A DNA stretch of 64,000 nt, taken from NCBI RefSeq assembly GCF_003326015.1, contig NZ_CP023860.1, positions 1,550,001 to 1,614,000 on the forward strand. The letters are read 5' to 3'. This document shows positions 54,063 to 64,000 of this stretch, piece by piece. Under the pieces are notes generated by a model, which was given only the letters and a program-made list of their open reading frames with translations, was not told the origin of the DNA and made no database searches. Every line of letters starts with the position of its first letter. Within the stretch, counting starts at the first letter, position 1. This stretch comes from Candidatus Thioglobus sp. NP1. Lineage in GTDB: Bacteria > Pseudomonadota > Gammaproteobacteria > PS1 > Pseudothioglobaceae. The position numbers and the translations under genes were made by a program.

Positions 54063-55606
54063 AATAAAACTGGCAATTTAGTTGTAAGAGACTGCTCTAA
54101 TAGATTAACAATTGAAGCATGCATTACCTCAATAACTGGCTGAGGATATAAACCCATCCATAATATAGCAATAGCTAGTATGGATAGAATGCCAAATTCC
54201 CTAGCGTTAACATCACTCAATTTACTTACTTCAGGATTAGTAATTGTCCCCCAAAATACACGCTTGACCATCCATAAAGTATAAGCAGCGCCTATTATTA
54301 ATGTCATTGCAGCCAAAAATGCATACCAAAAATTAGCTTGCAATGCACCAAGAATAACCATGAACTCTCCTACAAAACCAGATGTGCCTGGAAGACCGGC
54401 ATTAGCCATTGCAAAAAGCACAGCAAAGCCTGTAAATTTAGGCATTGAATTAATAACACCACCATAGGTAGTAATATCTCTTGAATGAAGCCGATCATAA
54501 AGAACACCAACAACTAAAAACATAGCTGCTGATATAAAGCCATGAGAAATCATCTGAATCATTGCCCCTTCTAATCCAAGATAAGCACTTTCAATACTTG
54601 CTCCAGCAATTGACACAAGCTCACCATTTGGATCCATTTTCATTATTGAAAAAATGGCAAAAACACCAAGAGTTACAAATCCCATATGAGAAATTGAGGA
54701 ATATGCTATCAACTTCTTCATATCTTTTTGAACCAAAGCTACAAAACCAATATAAACAATTGCAATTAAAGAAAGAACAATCACAACGGTTGCAAATGAT
54801 GATGATGCATCAGGTGTAATAGGAAGCGAGAATCGGAAAAATCCATATCCACCCATCTTCAACATAATAGCCGCAAGAATAACAGAACCACCTGTAGGCG
54901 CCTGGACATGAGCGTCTGGTAGCCAAGTATGAACTGGAAACATAGGCACCTTTACTGCAAAAGCAAGGAAAAATGCCCAGAAAATCCAGCTTTGCTGAAC
55001 CATAGAAAGTGGTAAGGCATACATTTCAGAAATTGCGAATGAGCCACTTAAATTGTACATATAAATAAGTGAAACCAGCATAAATACTGACCCTAGAAAA
55101 GTATATAGAAAGAATTTAATAGAAGCATAAACACGATTTTGCCCTCCCCAAATTCCAATAATCAAAAGCATTGGAATGAGTGATGCTTCCCAAAAAACAT
55201 AGTATAGCATTGAGTCCATGGCTGAAAAAACACCAATAATGATTCCCTCCATCATTAAAAATGCTGCCATGTAATCTGCTACTCTATTTTTTATAACCTC
55301 CCATCCAGCAATAATTACTATTATTGTTGAGAAAGTTGTGAGAATAATTAGTGGCATAGAAATTCCATCTAAACCAAGATGGTAAAAAATATTAAATTGA
55401 GAAATCCAACTTACCTTTTCGACAAATTGCATTGAGGCAGTTGAAGTATCAAAGTCTAAATATAAGTTTATTGATAAAGCAAAAACTAATACAGAAATAC
55501 CAACACTCACCCATCGAGCAATTTCACTTCTATTATTTCCTATTAATAAGACAGAGCCAGCGCCTAGTATAGGAAGCCAAATTAAAATACTTAGTAATGA
55601 ATCCAT
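54059..55606 (-). CDS. nuoM: NADH-quinone oxidoreductase subunit M
   Basis: Proton-pumping antiporter-like subunit, 515 residues. Signature parts: YHLGLDGISMPLIILTTF, VFWEASLIPMLLIIGIWG (key Glu), VKVPMFPVHTWLPDAHVQAP (key Lys) and LIAYSSISHMGFV. Length as in other NuoM (509 in E. coli). Ten bases from nuoL upstream, overlapping nuoN downstream. Confidence 0.97.
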   Translation of the reverse strand: MDSLLSILIWLPILGAGSVLLIGNNRSEIARWVSVGISVLVFALSINLYLDFDTSTASMQFVEKVSWISQFNIFYHLGLDGISMPLIILTTFSTIIVIIAGWEVIKNRVADYMAAFLMMEGIIIGVFSAMDSMLYYVFWEASLIPMLLIIGIWGGQNRVYASIKFFLYTFLGSVFMLVSLIYMYNLSGSFAISEMYALPLSMVQQSWIFWAFFLAFAVKVPMFPVHTWLPDAHVQAPTGGSVILAAIMLKMGGYGFFRFSLPITPDASSSFATVVIVLSLIAIVYIGFVALVQKDMKKLIAYSSISHMGFVTLGVFAIFSIMKMDPNGELVSIAGASIESAYLGLEGAMIQMISHGFISAAMFLVVGVLYDRLHSRDITTYGGVINSMPKFTGFAVLFAMANAGLPGTSGFVGEFMVILGALQANFWYAFLAAMTLIIGAAYTLWMVKRVFWGTITNPEVSKLSDVNAREFGILSILAIAILWMGLYPQPVIEVMHASIVNLLEQSLTTKLPVLL

Positions 55607-55615
55607 ACTATTACC

Positions 55616-57577
55616 TTAACCTAAAAATGAATAATCTGATGCTAGAAGAACCCATCCTAAAACAAGCATCAAACTAACAATCATAAAAAATGCATAATGG
55701 TAAACATACCCTGTTTGAACTGGTCTAATAAATGCACCTATATAGCGTGCAAGTCTGCCACTTCCATTAACAAGAAGTTGGTCAATGATTGTCATATCTG
55801 AAATCTTCCATAAAAGATTACCAAGTTTTAAAGACCCTCTGACAAATATAAGTTCATTAAATCGATCAAAGCCATACAAGGAATTTAATACATAATTTGT
55901 GTTTTTAAATCTACTCTTAATTATGTCTGCCCAATCAGTACGGTAGATGCAAAAAACCCAAGCTGTTAATCCTCCTAGAACCATCATCCAGAATGGTAGT
56001 GTTACAACTGAATGTGTGACTAGAGAGAATGCTGAATGAAAATGACTCTTAAGTTTTGCAACTGCATGGTGCGAGGAATCTATGAATATCGAATTTTCAA
56101 GCCAACCACCAAAGAGTATTGGTTCAATTGTAAAAAACCCAATCACAACAGATGGTATTGCTAATAATATTAAAGGAATAGTAATTGATGGAGCCGTTTC
56201 ATGTAAATGTTTTTCAGTATGACTATCAACTCTTGACTCTCCATGAAAAACTAAAAATAATAGCCTTAGACTATAGAATGCAGTAATAAAAACACCCAGC
56301 ACAACTGCATAGTAAACCCATCCTGCTAAAGGAAGATCAGAATAATGAACAGCCTCTATAATCATATCTTTTGAGAAAAACCCTGCAAAACCAGGAAATC
56401 CAATCAAAGCCAGAGTACCCAATAGTGAAGTGATATAAGTTATAGGCATTTTTTTTCTTAGGCCACCCATTTTTCTAATATCTTGTTCATGATGTAGGGC
56501 AACAATTACTGAACCAGCTGCTAAAAAGAGAAGGGCTTTAAAGAAGGCGTGTGTCATTAGGTGAAAAATTGCAACTGAGTATGCGCTAACACCTAAAGCA
56601 ACAGTCATATAACCCAGTTGAGAGAGTGTAGAGTAGGCAACAACTTTCTTAATATCATTTTGGACAATGCCCAGTAATCCCATAAATAATGCTGTAATTG
56701 CACCAATAACCATAACTACTGTCAAGGCAAAATCACTTAGCTCAAAGAGTGGAGACATTCTTGAAACCATAAAGATGCCTGCAGTCACCATTGTTGCAGC
56801 ATGAATCAATGCTGAAATTGGAGTAGGTCCCTCCATAGATCCTGGAAGCCAAACATGAAGGGGTACTTGGGCTGACTTCCCCATAGCTCCAACAAAAAGC
56901 AAAAGACAAACAATAGTTATTGCTGAGACGCCACCAAATAAGGTTTGTCCAATAATTTGATCTTTTTGACTAAAAGTTTCAGCATAATCTAAAGTGCCAA
57001 AAAACATTAAAACAAATGCAATCCCTAAAAGAAATCCAAAGTCGCCAACACGGTTTACAAGAAAAGCTTTTAAGTTTGCCTGGACTGCTGATTCCTTATG
57101 ATGCCAAAATCCAATTAATAGATATGAAACAAGTCCAACTGCCTCCCATCCAAAAAATAGCTGCATAAAGTTATTAGAAATAACAAGGGTAAACATTGCA
57201 AAAGTAAATAAGGAAATGTAACTGAAAAATTTAGTGTAGCCCTTATCATCATGCATATAACCTATTGTATAAATGTGAACCATTAATGAAACAAATGAAA
57301 CAACTACCAGCATTAGAGAGGTCAAGTTATCAACTAAAAAACCAACACTTATATTAAGTGATCCAATTTGCATCCACGTATATATGTTTTGATTAAAGAT
57401 ATCACCATCATTAAGAACATGATGATTAAAGACATAGAGTGACAATATAGTAGAAATAGTTACTCCTATAATTGCAATGGAATGGGAAAGGTTTCGACCA
57501 AGTCTATTTCCTACAAACCCAACTAATAGTGCTCCGATTAAGGGGGCTAAAACAATTATTAAATATATATTTAGCAT
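55616..57577 (-). CDS. nuoL: NADH-quinone oxidoreductase subunit L
   Basis: Distal antiporter-like subunit, 653 residues, with the long amphipathic lateral helix region at the C terminus. FFGWEAVGLVSYLLIGFWHH (key Glu), KSAQVPLHVWLPGSMEGPTP (key Lys) and VAYSTLSQLGYM are characteristic. Full length, no defects seen. Follows nuoK by two bases. Confidence 0.97.
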   Translation of the reverse strand: MLNIYLIIVLAPLIGALLVGFVGNRLGRNLSHSIAIIGVTISTILSLYVFNHHVLNDGDIFNQNIYTWMQIGSLNISVGFLVDNLTSLMLVVVSFVSLMVHIYTIGYMHDDKGYTKFFSYISLFTFAMFTLVISNNFMQLFFGWEAVGLVSYLLIGFWHHKESAVQANLKAFLVNRVGDFGFLLGIAFVLMFFGTLDYAETFSQKDQIIGQTLFGGVSAITIVCLLLFVGAMGKSAQVPLHVWLPGSMEGPTPISALIHAATMVTAGIFMVSRMSPLFELSDFALTVVMVIGAITALFMGLLGIVQNDIKKVVAYSTLSQLGYMTVALGVSAYSVAIFHLMTHAFFKALLFLAAGSVIVALHHEQDIRKMGGLRKKMPITYITSLLGTLALIGFPGFAGFFSKDMIIEAVHYSDLPLAGWVYYAVVLGVFITAFYSLRLLFLVFHGESRVDSHTEKHLHETAPSITIPLILLAIPSVVIGFFTIEPILFGGWLENSIFIDSSHHAVAKLKSHFHSAFSLVTHSVVTLPFWMMVLGGLTAWVFCIYRTDWADIIKSRFKNTNYVLNSLYGFDRFNELIFVRGSLKLGNLLWKISDMTIIDQLLVNGSGRLARYIGAFIRPVQTGYVYHYAFFMIVSLMLVLGWVLLASDYSFLG

Positions 57578-57579
57578 AA

Positions 57580-57885
57580 CTAGCCTTTCAAAGTATTAGT
57601 TACGTCTATATCAATTGAGCCTCGACTCCTGAACATTAACGTCAAAATTGCAAGTCCTATAGCTACTTCTGCAGCAGCCACTGTCAAAATAAAGAAAACA
57701 AATATCTGCCCAGCAAGATCACCACCATAGTATGAGAAGGCTATGAAATTAGTATTTACTGCCGCTAAGATTAATTCAACACACATTAGCAACATAATAA
57801 TATTTGTTCTATTAATAAAAATCCCGGCAAGACCAATACATAAGACTATAGAGCTCAAAATTAAGTAATCAGATAATGCAATCAT
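57580..57885 (-). CDS. nuoK: NADH-quinone oxidoreductase subunit K
   Basis: Small three-helix membrane subunit, 101 residues, with the two buried glutamates of the proton path in [13 protein letters not shown] and [15 protein letters not shown]. Same length as other NuoK (100). Start overlaps nuoJ stop (ATGA). Confidence 0.97.
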   Translation of the reverse strand: MIALSDYLILSSIVLCIGLAGIFINRTNIIMLLMCVELILAAVNTNFIAFSYYGGDLAGQIFVFFILTVAAAEVAIGLAILTLMFRSRGSIDIDVTNTLKG

Positions 57886-58496
57886 TTTGATTCCTTGGGT
57901 GCTTTGGGCTTAATAGATGCAATTCTCATTCTGTCTTTAGCTTGAACATTAATCTGTTCTGAAATATTTTGTGTTTTTCTAGATGATTCATTTCGATGAA
58001 CAAGAGTAATAGCTGCAATTATTGCTATCAAAAGAAGAATTGCTGCTAATTCAAAAGGATAAACATAAAGGGTATAAAGTTGCTCTGCAATAGCGGTAAT
58101 ATTACTATATGAGGCATCATTTTTTTCTGGAACACCAACTACATCTAGACCGAACTGCCCTGCATTTAGAACTAATACCATTTGTGCAATAACAATAACA
58201 GAAACTAAAATTCCTAATGGTAAGTAACGGGTGAACTTAGCACGAAGTGTTGACTTATCAGTATCTAGCATCTTAATAACAAACATAAATAGCACCATTA
58301 CGGCGCCAACATAAATCAAAATAAGAGTAATCGCTAAAAATTCTGCCTCAAGAAGAAGCCATAAGCTTGCTGCACTGAAAAAAGTAAGTATTAAGAATAA
58401 AGCAGCTATTGCTGTATTCCTTGATGTAATCATCAGCAATGAACTGGTAACAAAGAAGAATGAGAAAACATAAAATAAAATTGAAGTAAATTCCAT
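57882..58496 (-). CDS. nuoJ: NADH-quinone oxidoreductase subunit J
   Basis: Membrane subunit of five helices, 204 residues, with the conserved TM3 segment [20 protein letters not shown]. The C-terminal tail after the last helix is long and charged, as in several gammaproteobacterial NuoJ. Position between nuoI and nuoK confirms it. Confidence 0.96.
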   Translation of the reverse strand: MEFTSILFYVFSFFFVTSSLLMITSRNTAIAALFLILTFFSAASLWLLLEAEFLAITLILIYVGAVMVLFMFVIKMLDTDKSTLRAKFTRYLPLGILVSVIVIAQMVLVLNAGQFGLDVVGVPEKNDASYSNITAIAEQLYTLYVYPFELAAILLLIAIIAAITLVHRNESSRKTQNISEQINVQAKDRMRIASIKPKAPKESK

Positions 58497-58505
58497 AGCT
58501 ACTTA

Positions 58506-58997
58506 TTACTTATATTTAGAGTCTTCAAGCTTAGCTTTGCTAATCTCATTTTCGTTTTCATCACCAATAGCCAATAGTGCTTTTTTATCAATAATACTTC
58601 CTTCTCTAGACTCAAATGCATAGTCAAAAATATGAGTCTCTACTATTGCATCAACAGGACAAGCCTCTTCACAAAAGCCACAAAAAATACACTTAAAAAG
58701 ATCGATATCATACTGAGTCGTTCTTCGAGTACCGTCTTCCCTCATCTCAGAATCAATGGTAATTGCATTCGCCGGACACACGGCCTCACATAGCTTACAG
58801 GCAATACATCTCTCTTCGCCATTTGGATAACGACGAAGTGCATGAAGTCCTCTAAATCTTGGTGAAATAGGCGTTCTTTCTTCAGGAAATTGAACTGTTA
58901 TACTATCATTAACAAATTCTTTACCAGTAACCTTAAGGCCTGTACGAAGCTCTCCTAAACCAAAATCTTTTACTAATTTTTTGACTTTTTTTATCAT
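58506..58997 (-). CDS. nuoI: NADH-quinone oxidoreductase subunit I
   Basis: Carries two 4Fe-4S clusters (N6a, N6b) that pass electrons towards quinone. 163 residues with two ferredoxin motifs, [12 protein letters not shown] and [12 protein letters not shown], following [18 protein letters not shown]. An AAGGAG Shine-Dalgarno lies before the ATG. Length normal. Confidence 0.97.
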   Translation of the reverse strand: MIKKVKKLVKDFGLGELRTGLKVTGKEFVNDSITVQFPEERTPISPRFRGLHALRRYPNGEERCIACKLCEAVCPANAITIDSEMREDGTRRTTQYDIDLFKCIFCGFCEEACPVDAIVETHIFDYAFESREGSIIDKKALLAIGDENENEISKAKLEDSKYK

Positions 58998-59007
58998 ATT
59001 AATCTCC

Positions 59008-60075
59008 TTAAAACCAAGGTCCTAAATGAAGCTGTGTCATCAATGCAACTACAAAGATCCAGACAATCGTTAAGGGTAGAAAAATCTTCCAGCATAAACG
59101 CATAATTTGGTCATACCTAAACCTTGGGAAAGAGGCCCGAATCCAAAAATATAAAAATAGAAAAAAACTCATCTTAAAAAGTAGCCAAAATAAATCGGGA
59201 ACAAATTCAAAAAATCCTTCTAAATATGGAATACCTTCAAAAGGGGAGTGCCAACCTCCAAAAAATAATAAAACTGCAAGCATTGCCATAAAGATCATGT
59301 TGAAATATTCAGCCATAAAGAACAATGCAAAAGGCATTCCAGAGTACTCAACATGAGTACCACCAACAATTTCTGACTCACCCTCAACAACATCAAATGG
59401 TGCTCTATTTGTTTCTACCAAGGCTCCAATCCAAAATACAATCATCATTGGGAATAGAGGGATCCAGTACCAATTTAAAATTCCACCAGCTTGACTTTCA
59501 ACAACGGTATTTAAATTGACTGAACTTGCAATCATGACAACTGTAACTAGAACGAATCCAATAACAAGCTCGTAAGAGATCAGAAGAGCAGTACTTCTTA
59601 AGGCTCCTAAAAGAGGGTACTTTGAGTTGGAAGCCCATCCTGCAAGAACAATACCATAAACTCCGACTGATCCGATTGCCATAACATAAAGCAAACTTAC
59701 ATCAAGATTTGCAATATAAAAACCCTCTCCAAAAGGAACAACTGCCCATACTGCAACAGCAGGAACAAAAGCTAAAATAGGTGCTAGGAGAAAGAGATAA
59801 ATATTTGACTTAGAAGGAAAAATAATCTCTTTAAACATCATTTTAAATACATCAGCGAATGGTTGTAATAATCCAAGTGGTCCTACTCGGTTGGGTCCAA
59901 TTCTTAACTGCATAAAACCAATAATTTTTCTCTCTGCATAGGTCATATAAGCCATCATAATAATTAAAGGAAAAATAAGTGCTAAACCTTTAATTAGAAT
60001 TATCACAATAGTAGCAAACCCACCATCAAACCATGGAATAAGTTGATTTATAGAGTTTACAAATGATTGCCACAT
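59008..60075 (-). CDS. nuoH: NADH-quinone oxidoreductase subunit H
   Basis: Eight-helix subunit that forms part of the quinone chamber. [20 protein letters not shown] and [20 protein letters not shown] are the invariant segments (acidic E-channel loop). I place the start at ATG 60075 (MWQSFVNSI, 355 residues), since AGGAG is well spaced before it; an in-frame TTG at 60081 is too close to that site. Confidence 0.96.
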   Translation of the reverse strand: MWQSFVNSINQLIPWFDGGFATIVIILIKGLALIFPLIIMMAYMTYAERKIIGFMQLRIGPNRVGPLGLLQPFADVFKMMFKEIIFPSKSNIYLFLLAPILAFVPAVAVWAVVPFGEGFYIANLDVSLLYVMAIGSVGVYGIVLAGWASNSKYPLLGALRSTALLISYELVIGFVLVTVVMIASSVNLNTVVESQAGGILNWYWIPLFPMMIVFWIGALVETNRAPFDVVEGESEIVGGTHVEYSGMPFALFFMAEYFNMIFMAMLAVLLFFGGWHSPFEGIPYLEGFFEFVPDLFWLLFKMSFFLFLYFWIRASFPRFRYDQIMRLCWKIFLPLTIVWIFVVALMTQLHLGPWF

Positions 60076-60086
60076 AATCAATACTC

Positions 60087-62327
60087 CTAACTTTTTCTAG
60101 AGTGATGAGTGTGGACAAAAACGCAGCCATCAGCAACGGTTTCATTAATAGAAACTGGAACGCCATGATACAAATCACCATCTGAAAGTTTTAATTTTCT
60201 CGCTGTCGATTCTGAAATAAATGCATCATTGATTTTTCCAATTTGAGTATCTTGAAGGGCTTTTGCTTTTCGAGTAACTGCATCTTTTGAATAAGGTGAG
60301 TACTGCCAGTGAGTAACTACTTGAGAATCATCAATTATTTTAATAGTTGGTTCAATTGGTTCATACATTGTGGCAGTAATAGAAAGCGCATCATCAGCCA
60401 CTTGGCTTGAATCTACATAATCAAAGCCATCAAGCTCCAATAAATCTGCAAGTACTTTTATAATCTTCCATCCAGGCTTTGACTCCCCAGGGCTTTTTAC
60501 AGATGCAGCAAATGATTGTGCAACACCATCAAAATTAATATGGGTCCCAGAACTTTCATAAAAGCCAGCCAAAGGTAATATAACGTTTGAATTTCTAAGC
60601 GTTAAGTCATCCTCAAAACTATTGAGTGAAATAACAAAAACATCATCTTTATTGAAAGTATCAGTTGCTAACTTTGAATCAAGAAAGTCGTATTTAAAAT
60701 CTACATCCATTAACAGGAATACTTTTGAATCACCTTGAAGCATTGAAACTACATCCTGACCATTTTTGGTAGGCTTAAAATTAACTTTTTCTGCTGATAA
60801 TGAATTACCAGTTAGGCTTATATTTGCAATCTTTGCATTTGCAAGCGAAGCAATTTCCAAAATGACATTGGCAATATCTGAAGAAGAGCTATTACTATTT
60901 ACATGCTCACCTAAAACTATTACTGGTCTCTCAGCTGCTATCAAATCGTCAGCAATCTTATTGTGGCTATCAACAATTTTAAATTTAGATAAATACTTTG
61001 GTAAAGTAGTATTAGTTTTTTCATAAATAGACTTTAGAACAGACTGCAACATTGTTAAGGTTTGTTGAGGTGAAGTTAAAACCTCAAAATTAGTTCGATA
61101 ATTGAAGTCAAATTTTTTATTATTAATTGTATTTATAGATGCACCATTTAATGCCGCTTTTCTGATGCGATGATTAATCATTGGTTGCTCTAATCGTAGA
61201 TATGAATTAATAATTAAAGCATGATCTATTGACTCAAGCTCAGCTAAGGTAATAGATGAAGCTATTGAGTTACTAATAATGAGATCGGCTTTATCTAGTC
61301 GATAATCAATATTTTCTGAACCGAAACTTCGAGCTAGTTTTTGCATCAAATAAAACTCTTCTAAAGTAGCATTTTTTGAAGCTAATACTCCTAATTGATT
61401 TGGATTTTTTATATTATCTTTCAGTCCACTGATTGCAAAATCAAGAGCATCATCCCAACTCACTTCTTGCCATATGTTATCTTTCTTAATTTTAGGATTT
61501 AATGCTCGGCTTTCATGATTAAGTCCTTCATAAGAAAAACGATCTCGATCAGATATCCAAGTTTCATTTACCAGATCATTATCTCTGGCAACAACTCTTT
61601 TTACTTTGCCTCTATAGGTTTGAGTAAAAATATTTGAACCAACTAAATCATGTCTTGCAATACTTTGAACAGCGTTCATTTGCCAAGTTCTTGCTTCATA
61701 CCTAAAGGGTTTAGAGGTAAGTGCTCCTACTGGACAAACATCAATCATATTGCCAGAAAGTTCTGATTGAATTCCTTCAGTTAGGAATGGTTCAATTTTC
61801 ACATGTTCGCCTCTACCAGTTCCTCCCATCTCAACAATACCAGCAACTTCAGCACCAAAACGAACACAGCGGGTGCAATGAATACATCGAGTCATGTCAG
61901 TTTGGATTAAGGCACCAATACCTTTATCTGGGACTATTCGTTTGCCTTCATTAAATTTTGAGACATCAGACCCATATTCCATTGCCACATCTTGGAGTTC
62001 ACACTCTCCACCCTGGTCACATATAGGACAATCCAGTGGATGATTAATTAATAAGAATTCCATAACTGCTTTTTGAGCAGTTTTTGCTTTATCATTTTTT
62101 GTATGAATTTTCATACCATTTGCCACTGGAGTCGAGCAGGCTGGTTGAGCCTTAGGAACTCCCTCGACATCTACTAAACACATGCGACAGTTTGCAGCCA
62201 CTGACAATTTTTTATGATAACAAAAACGAGGCACTTCTATACCCTCTCGATCAGCAATAGAGATGATAGAGTCTCCCGGGTTAGCGGTTACTAAAGAGCC
62301 ATCAATTTCAATTTCAATTTCAGACAC
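60087..62327 (-). CDS. nuoG: NADH-quinone oxidoreductase subunit G
   Basis: Peripheral-arm subunit with several Fe-S clusters. N-terminal 2Fe-2S ferredoxin domain (CYHKKL, CRMCLVD, C in KAQPACSTP), a His-Cys motif [18 protein letters not shown], a 4Fe-4S module ([10 protein letters not shown] and later CPVGALTSK), then a molybdopterin-oxidoreductase-like domain that has lost catalytic function. I start at GTG 62327 (746 residues, [10 protein letters not shown]), preceded by GAGGAAGAGG; a TTG at 62342 is the alternative. Overlaps nuoF by eight bases. Confidence 0.94.
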   Translation of the reverse strand: MSEIEIEIDGSLVTANPGDSIISIADREGIEVPRFCYHKKLSVAANCRMCLVDVEGVPKAQPACSTPVANGMKIHTKNDKAKTAQKAVMEFLLINHPLDCPICDQGGECELQDVAMEYGSDVSKFNEGKRIVPDKGIGALIQTDMTRCIHCTRCVRFGAEVAGIVEMGGTGRGEHVKIEPFLTEGIQSELSGNMIDVCPVGALTSKPFRYEARTWQMNAVQSIARHDLVGSNIFTQTYRGKVKRVVARDNDLVNETWISDRDRFSYEGLNHESRALNPKIKKDNIWQEVSWDDALDFAISGLKDNIKNPNQLGVLASKNATLEEFYLMQKLARSFGSENIDYRLDKADLIISNSIASSITLAELESIDHALIINSYLRLEQPMINHRIRKAALNGASINTINNKKFDFNYRTNFEVLTSPQQTLTMLQSVLKSIYEKTNTTLPKYLSKFKIVDSHNKIADDLIAAERPVIVLGEHVNSNSSSSDIANVILEIASLANAKIANISLTGNSLSAEKVNFKPTKNGQDVVSMLQGDSKVFLLMDVDFKYDFLDSKLATDTFNKDDVFVISLNSFEDDLTLRNSNVILPLAGFYESSGTHINFDGVAQSFAASVKSPGESKPGWKIIKVLADLLELDGFDYVDSSQVADDALSITATMYEPIEPTIKIIDDSQVVTHWQYSPYSKDAVTRKAKALQDTQIGKINDAFISESTARKLKLSDGDLYHGVPVSINETVADGCVFVHTHHSRKS

Positions 62328-63621
62328 TCGCCTCTTCCTCAATAAGCTGATGCTCTTCTTCTACAATACTTCTTCCATGTTTGATATAGTATTCAAACTC
62401 AGGTCTAAAATGCCTAATAAAGCTCTCAACAGGCGTAGCAGCAGCATCACCAAGAGCACAAATAGTATTACCACTAATTTTCCCTCCAACTGAAACTAAT
62501 AAATCTAAGTCTTCATTTTTGCCATTACCATCTAAAATACGTTGTAACATCCGATATAGCCAACCTGTACCTTCCCTGCAAGGAGTACACTGGCCACAAG
62601 ATTCATCATAATAAAAATGAGCTAATCGTGTTAAGGTTTTAACCATACAAGTAGTATCGTCCATTATGATCACTGAACCTGCACCAAGCATTGAGCCTGC
62701 ATTAGCAATACTGTCATAATCCATTGTCATGTTCATTGCGGTCTCTGCTGACAATAGGGGTGTTGAAGAACCACCTGGAATAACTGCCTTAAGTGTTCTG
62801 CCTTCCTTAAGTCCTCCAGCTAACTCTAATAATTTAGAAAAAGGGGTACCCATTGGCACTTCAAAATTAGAAGGGTTCTGTACATTACCTGTCACTGAAA
62901 AACATTTCGTTCCACCAGAATTTTCAACTCCTAAATCAGCAAACCATTTCCCACCTTTAGTAAGAATTTCGGGAACGTTAGCAAACGTCTCAGTATTGTT
63001 AATAGTGGTCGGCTTTCCAAATAGCCCTACATTGGCTGGAAAAGGAGGTTTAAATCTGGGCTGACCTTTCTTGCCCTCAAGTGACTCTAATAATGCTGTC
63101 TCCTCTCCACAGATATAAGCGCCTGCACCTAAATGTGTGTATAAATCATAACTGATATCACTGCCATTAATGTTCTTACCAAGCAAACCTGCATCATATG
63201 CATCTTTAAGAGCCTCTTCAAAGCGATAATAGGGCTCCATAAACTCACCACGAATATAGTTATAACCAACTGTCGCATTCATTACGAATCCTGCAATAGC
63301 CATACCCTCTATAACTGAGTGTGGGTTATATCTTAATATATCTCTATCATGACAAGTTCCAGGCTCACCTTCATCAGAATTACAGACTACATATTTTTGA
63401 CCTTCTTGATTACGCGGCATAAAGCTCCACTTTAATCCAGTTGGAAAGCCAGCACCACCTCGGCCTCTTAATCCCGATGTTTTTAACTCTGCAAGAATAT
63501 CTTCAGGAGACATCTCACCATTAAGAATTTTTCTCCAAACTTTATAGCCACCAGTTGACTCATAGGTTGCAAAACTTGCTGGATTTTCTTTATCTAAATT
63601 TTTAAAGCAGACTTCATTCAT
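62320..63621 (-). CDS. nuoF: NADH-quinone oxidoreductase subunit F
   Basis: NADH- and FMN-binding subunit, 433 residues. [16 protein letters not shown] (NADH), [15 protein letters not shown] (FMN), [19 protein letters not shown] and the 4Fe-4S ligands in [12 protein letters not shown] with a later Cys in NTICALGD are all present. Start overlaps the nuoE stop (ATGA). Confidence 0.98.
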   Translation of the reverse strand: MNEVCFKNLDKENPASFATYESTGGYKVWRKILNGEMSPEDILAELKTSGLRGRGGAGFPTGLKWSFMPRNQEGQKYVVCNSDEGEPGTCHDRDILRYNPHSVIEGMAIAGFVMNATVGYNYIRGEFMEPYYRFEEALKDAYDAGLLGKNINGSDISYDLYTHLGAGAYICGEETALLESLEGKKGQPRFKPPFPANVGLFGKPTTINNTETFANVPEILTKGGKWFADLGVENSGGTKCFSVTGNVQNPSNFEVPMGTPFSKLLELAGGLKEGRTLKAVIPGGSSTPLLSAETAMNMTMDYDSIANAGSMLGAGSVIIMDDTTCMVKTLTRLAHFYYDESCGQCTPCREGTGWLYRMLQRILDGNGKNEDLDLLVSVGGKISGNTICALGDAAATPVESFIRHFRPEFEYYIKHGRSIVEEEHQLIEEEASV

Positions 63622-64000
63622 TTTAAATTATCCAAAATATCATCAATTTTTTTTGTAGTTAAATGCTCATAATATTGGTCACCAATCTGACACATTGGAC
63701 CCCCAACACAGGCACCCAAACATTCAACTTTCTTAACACTCACTAAACCATCCTTACTTACCTCACCTGTCTTTACTTCTAACTTTTCTTCTAGATATGA
63801 GATTAGCTCATCAGAGCCATTTAACATACAAGATATATTGTGACAAAAGCGAATAATGTTTTTACCAACTGGTTTGTGGTTATAGTTTTCATAGAAAGTA
63901 GCGACTTCTTGCACACTAATTGTAGGCATTTGAAGATGATCAGCAACATCTTGCATTAGCTCACCTGTCAAACTTCCACCATTTTCATTCTGCACAATTG
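63618..64000 (-). CDS. nuoE: NADH-quinone oxidoreductase subunit E (5' end beyond the window)
   Basis: Partial: about 127 C-terminal residues are present and the frame stays open to the window edge. The apparent GTG near 63995 is internal, since [13 protein letters not shown] aligns with the middle of the N-terminal helical part of NuoE. The 2Fe-2S (N1a) ligands are visible in [10 protein letters not shown] and [12 protein letters not shown], in the C-x4-C and C-x3-C pattern. nuoA-D should lie beyond the window. Confidence 0.93.
   Translation of the reverse strand, partial: IVQNENGGSLTGELMQDVADHLQMPTISVQEVATFYENYNHKPVGKNIIRFCHNISCMLNGSDELISYLEEKLEVKTGEVSKDGLVSVKKVECLGACVGGPMCQIGDQYYEHLTTKKIDDILDNLK

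Noticed and set aside
63900-63995. GTG near 63995 as the nuoE start
   Set aside because: The frame continues to the window edge and the residues align to the middle of NuoE, so the gene is cut by the window.

Overview
The window looks like chromosomal DNA from a low-GC (roughly one third G+C by eye), tightly packed gammaproteobacterium. Evidence for this is the dapA-bamC and purM-purN-DUF3108 pairs, the CcmF/CcmI cytochrome c maturation genes, LPS acylation, CmoB, Hda with a clamp-binding motif, and a 14-subunit-type nuo operon. The streamlined, AT-rich style would fit a marine lineage such as the SUP05/Arctic96BD-19 (Thioglobus-like) group, but that placement is inference. No phage, insertion sequence or CRISPR array was seen, and no gene-free stretch exceeds 300 bases; the longest is the 258-base divergent promoter region 47212-47469.

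Layout. 1-3628: start of a division/cell wall cluster (mraZ-rsmH-ftsL-ftsI) behind a four-repeat MraZ operator, ending abruptly against convergent dnaG. 5.5-8.7 kb: LPS acyltransferase-like gene, rpsO, prfB (without the usual programmed frameshift), hisI and hisE. 8.7-17.8 kb, minus strand: ANTAR regulator, divergent NAD+ DNA ligase, bamC, dapA, trmD, dapE, ccmI, ccmF. 18-20.6 kb: metallo-hydrolase, SDR and TetR regulator. 20.6-28.5 kb: tRNA-Leu(UAG), hda, pgsA, purMN, DUF3108, uvrA, pyrH, frr. 28.5-31.1 kb: two exported, alanine/glutamate-rich coiled-coil proteins that share a 527-bp perfectly identical DNA block and a conserved C-terminal Cys domain. 31.2-36.4 kb: cmoB, a ZnuA-like protein, bioC, a MOSC protein and an ABC-2 exporter.

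36.5-52.6 kb is an accessory metabolic island. One minus-strand unit encodes a Rieske oxygenase, glyoxalase I, a cupin, a Lrp/AsnC regulator and a glutamine-synthetase-family enzyme. The next encodes an N-methylglutamate-synthase-like trio (mgsABC), a gamma-glutamylmethylamide-synthetase/GlnT-like enzyme, a MetX-like hydrolase, CsaA and a PfkB kinase. Divergent from these are a second Rieske oxygenase and a 2-hydroxyacid dehydrogenase that meets a glycerate kinase tail to tail, followed by a DMT-family permease and a glycerophosphodiesterase. I read the island as oxidative breakdown of an N-alkylated or quaternary amine: the Rieske enzymes release an amine, GS-like ligases glutamylate it, MgsABC transfers it, and glycerate-type carbon is recovered. 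No N-methylglutamate dehydrogenase and no Rieske reductase lie in the window.

52.6-64 kb is the minus-strand nuo operon (nuoE, cut by the window edge, through nuoN) for respiratory complex I.

The two places most worth attention are the paired repeat proteins at 28.5-31.1 kb and the Rieske/glutamylation island at 37-50 kb.
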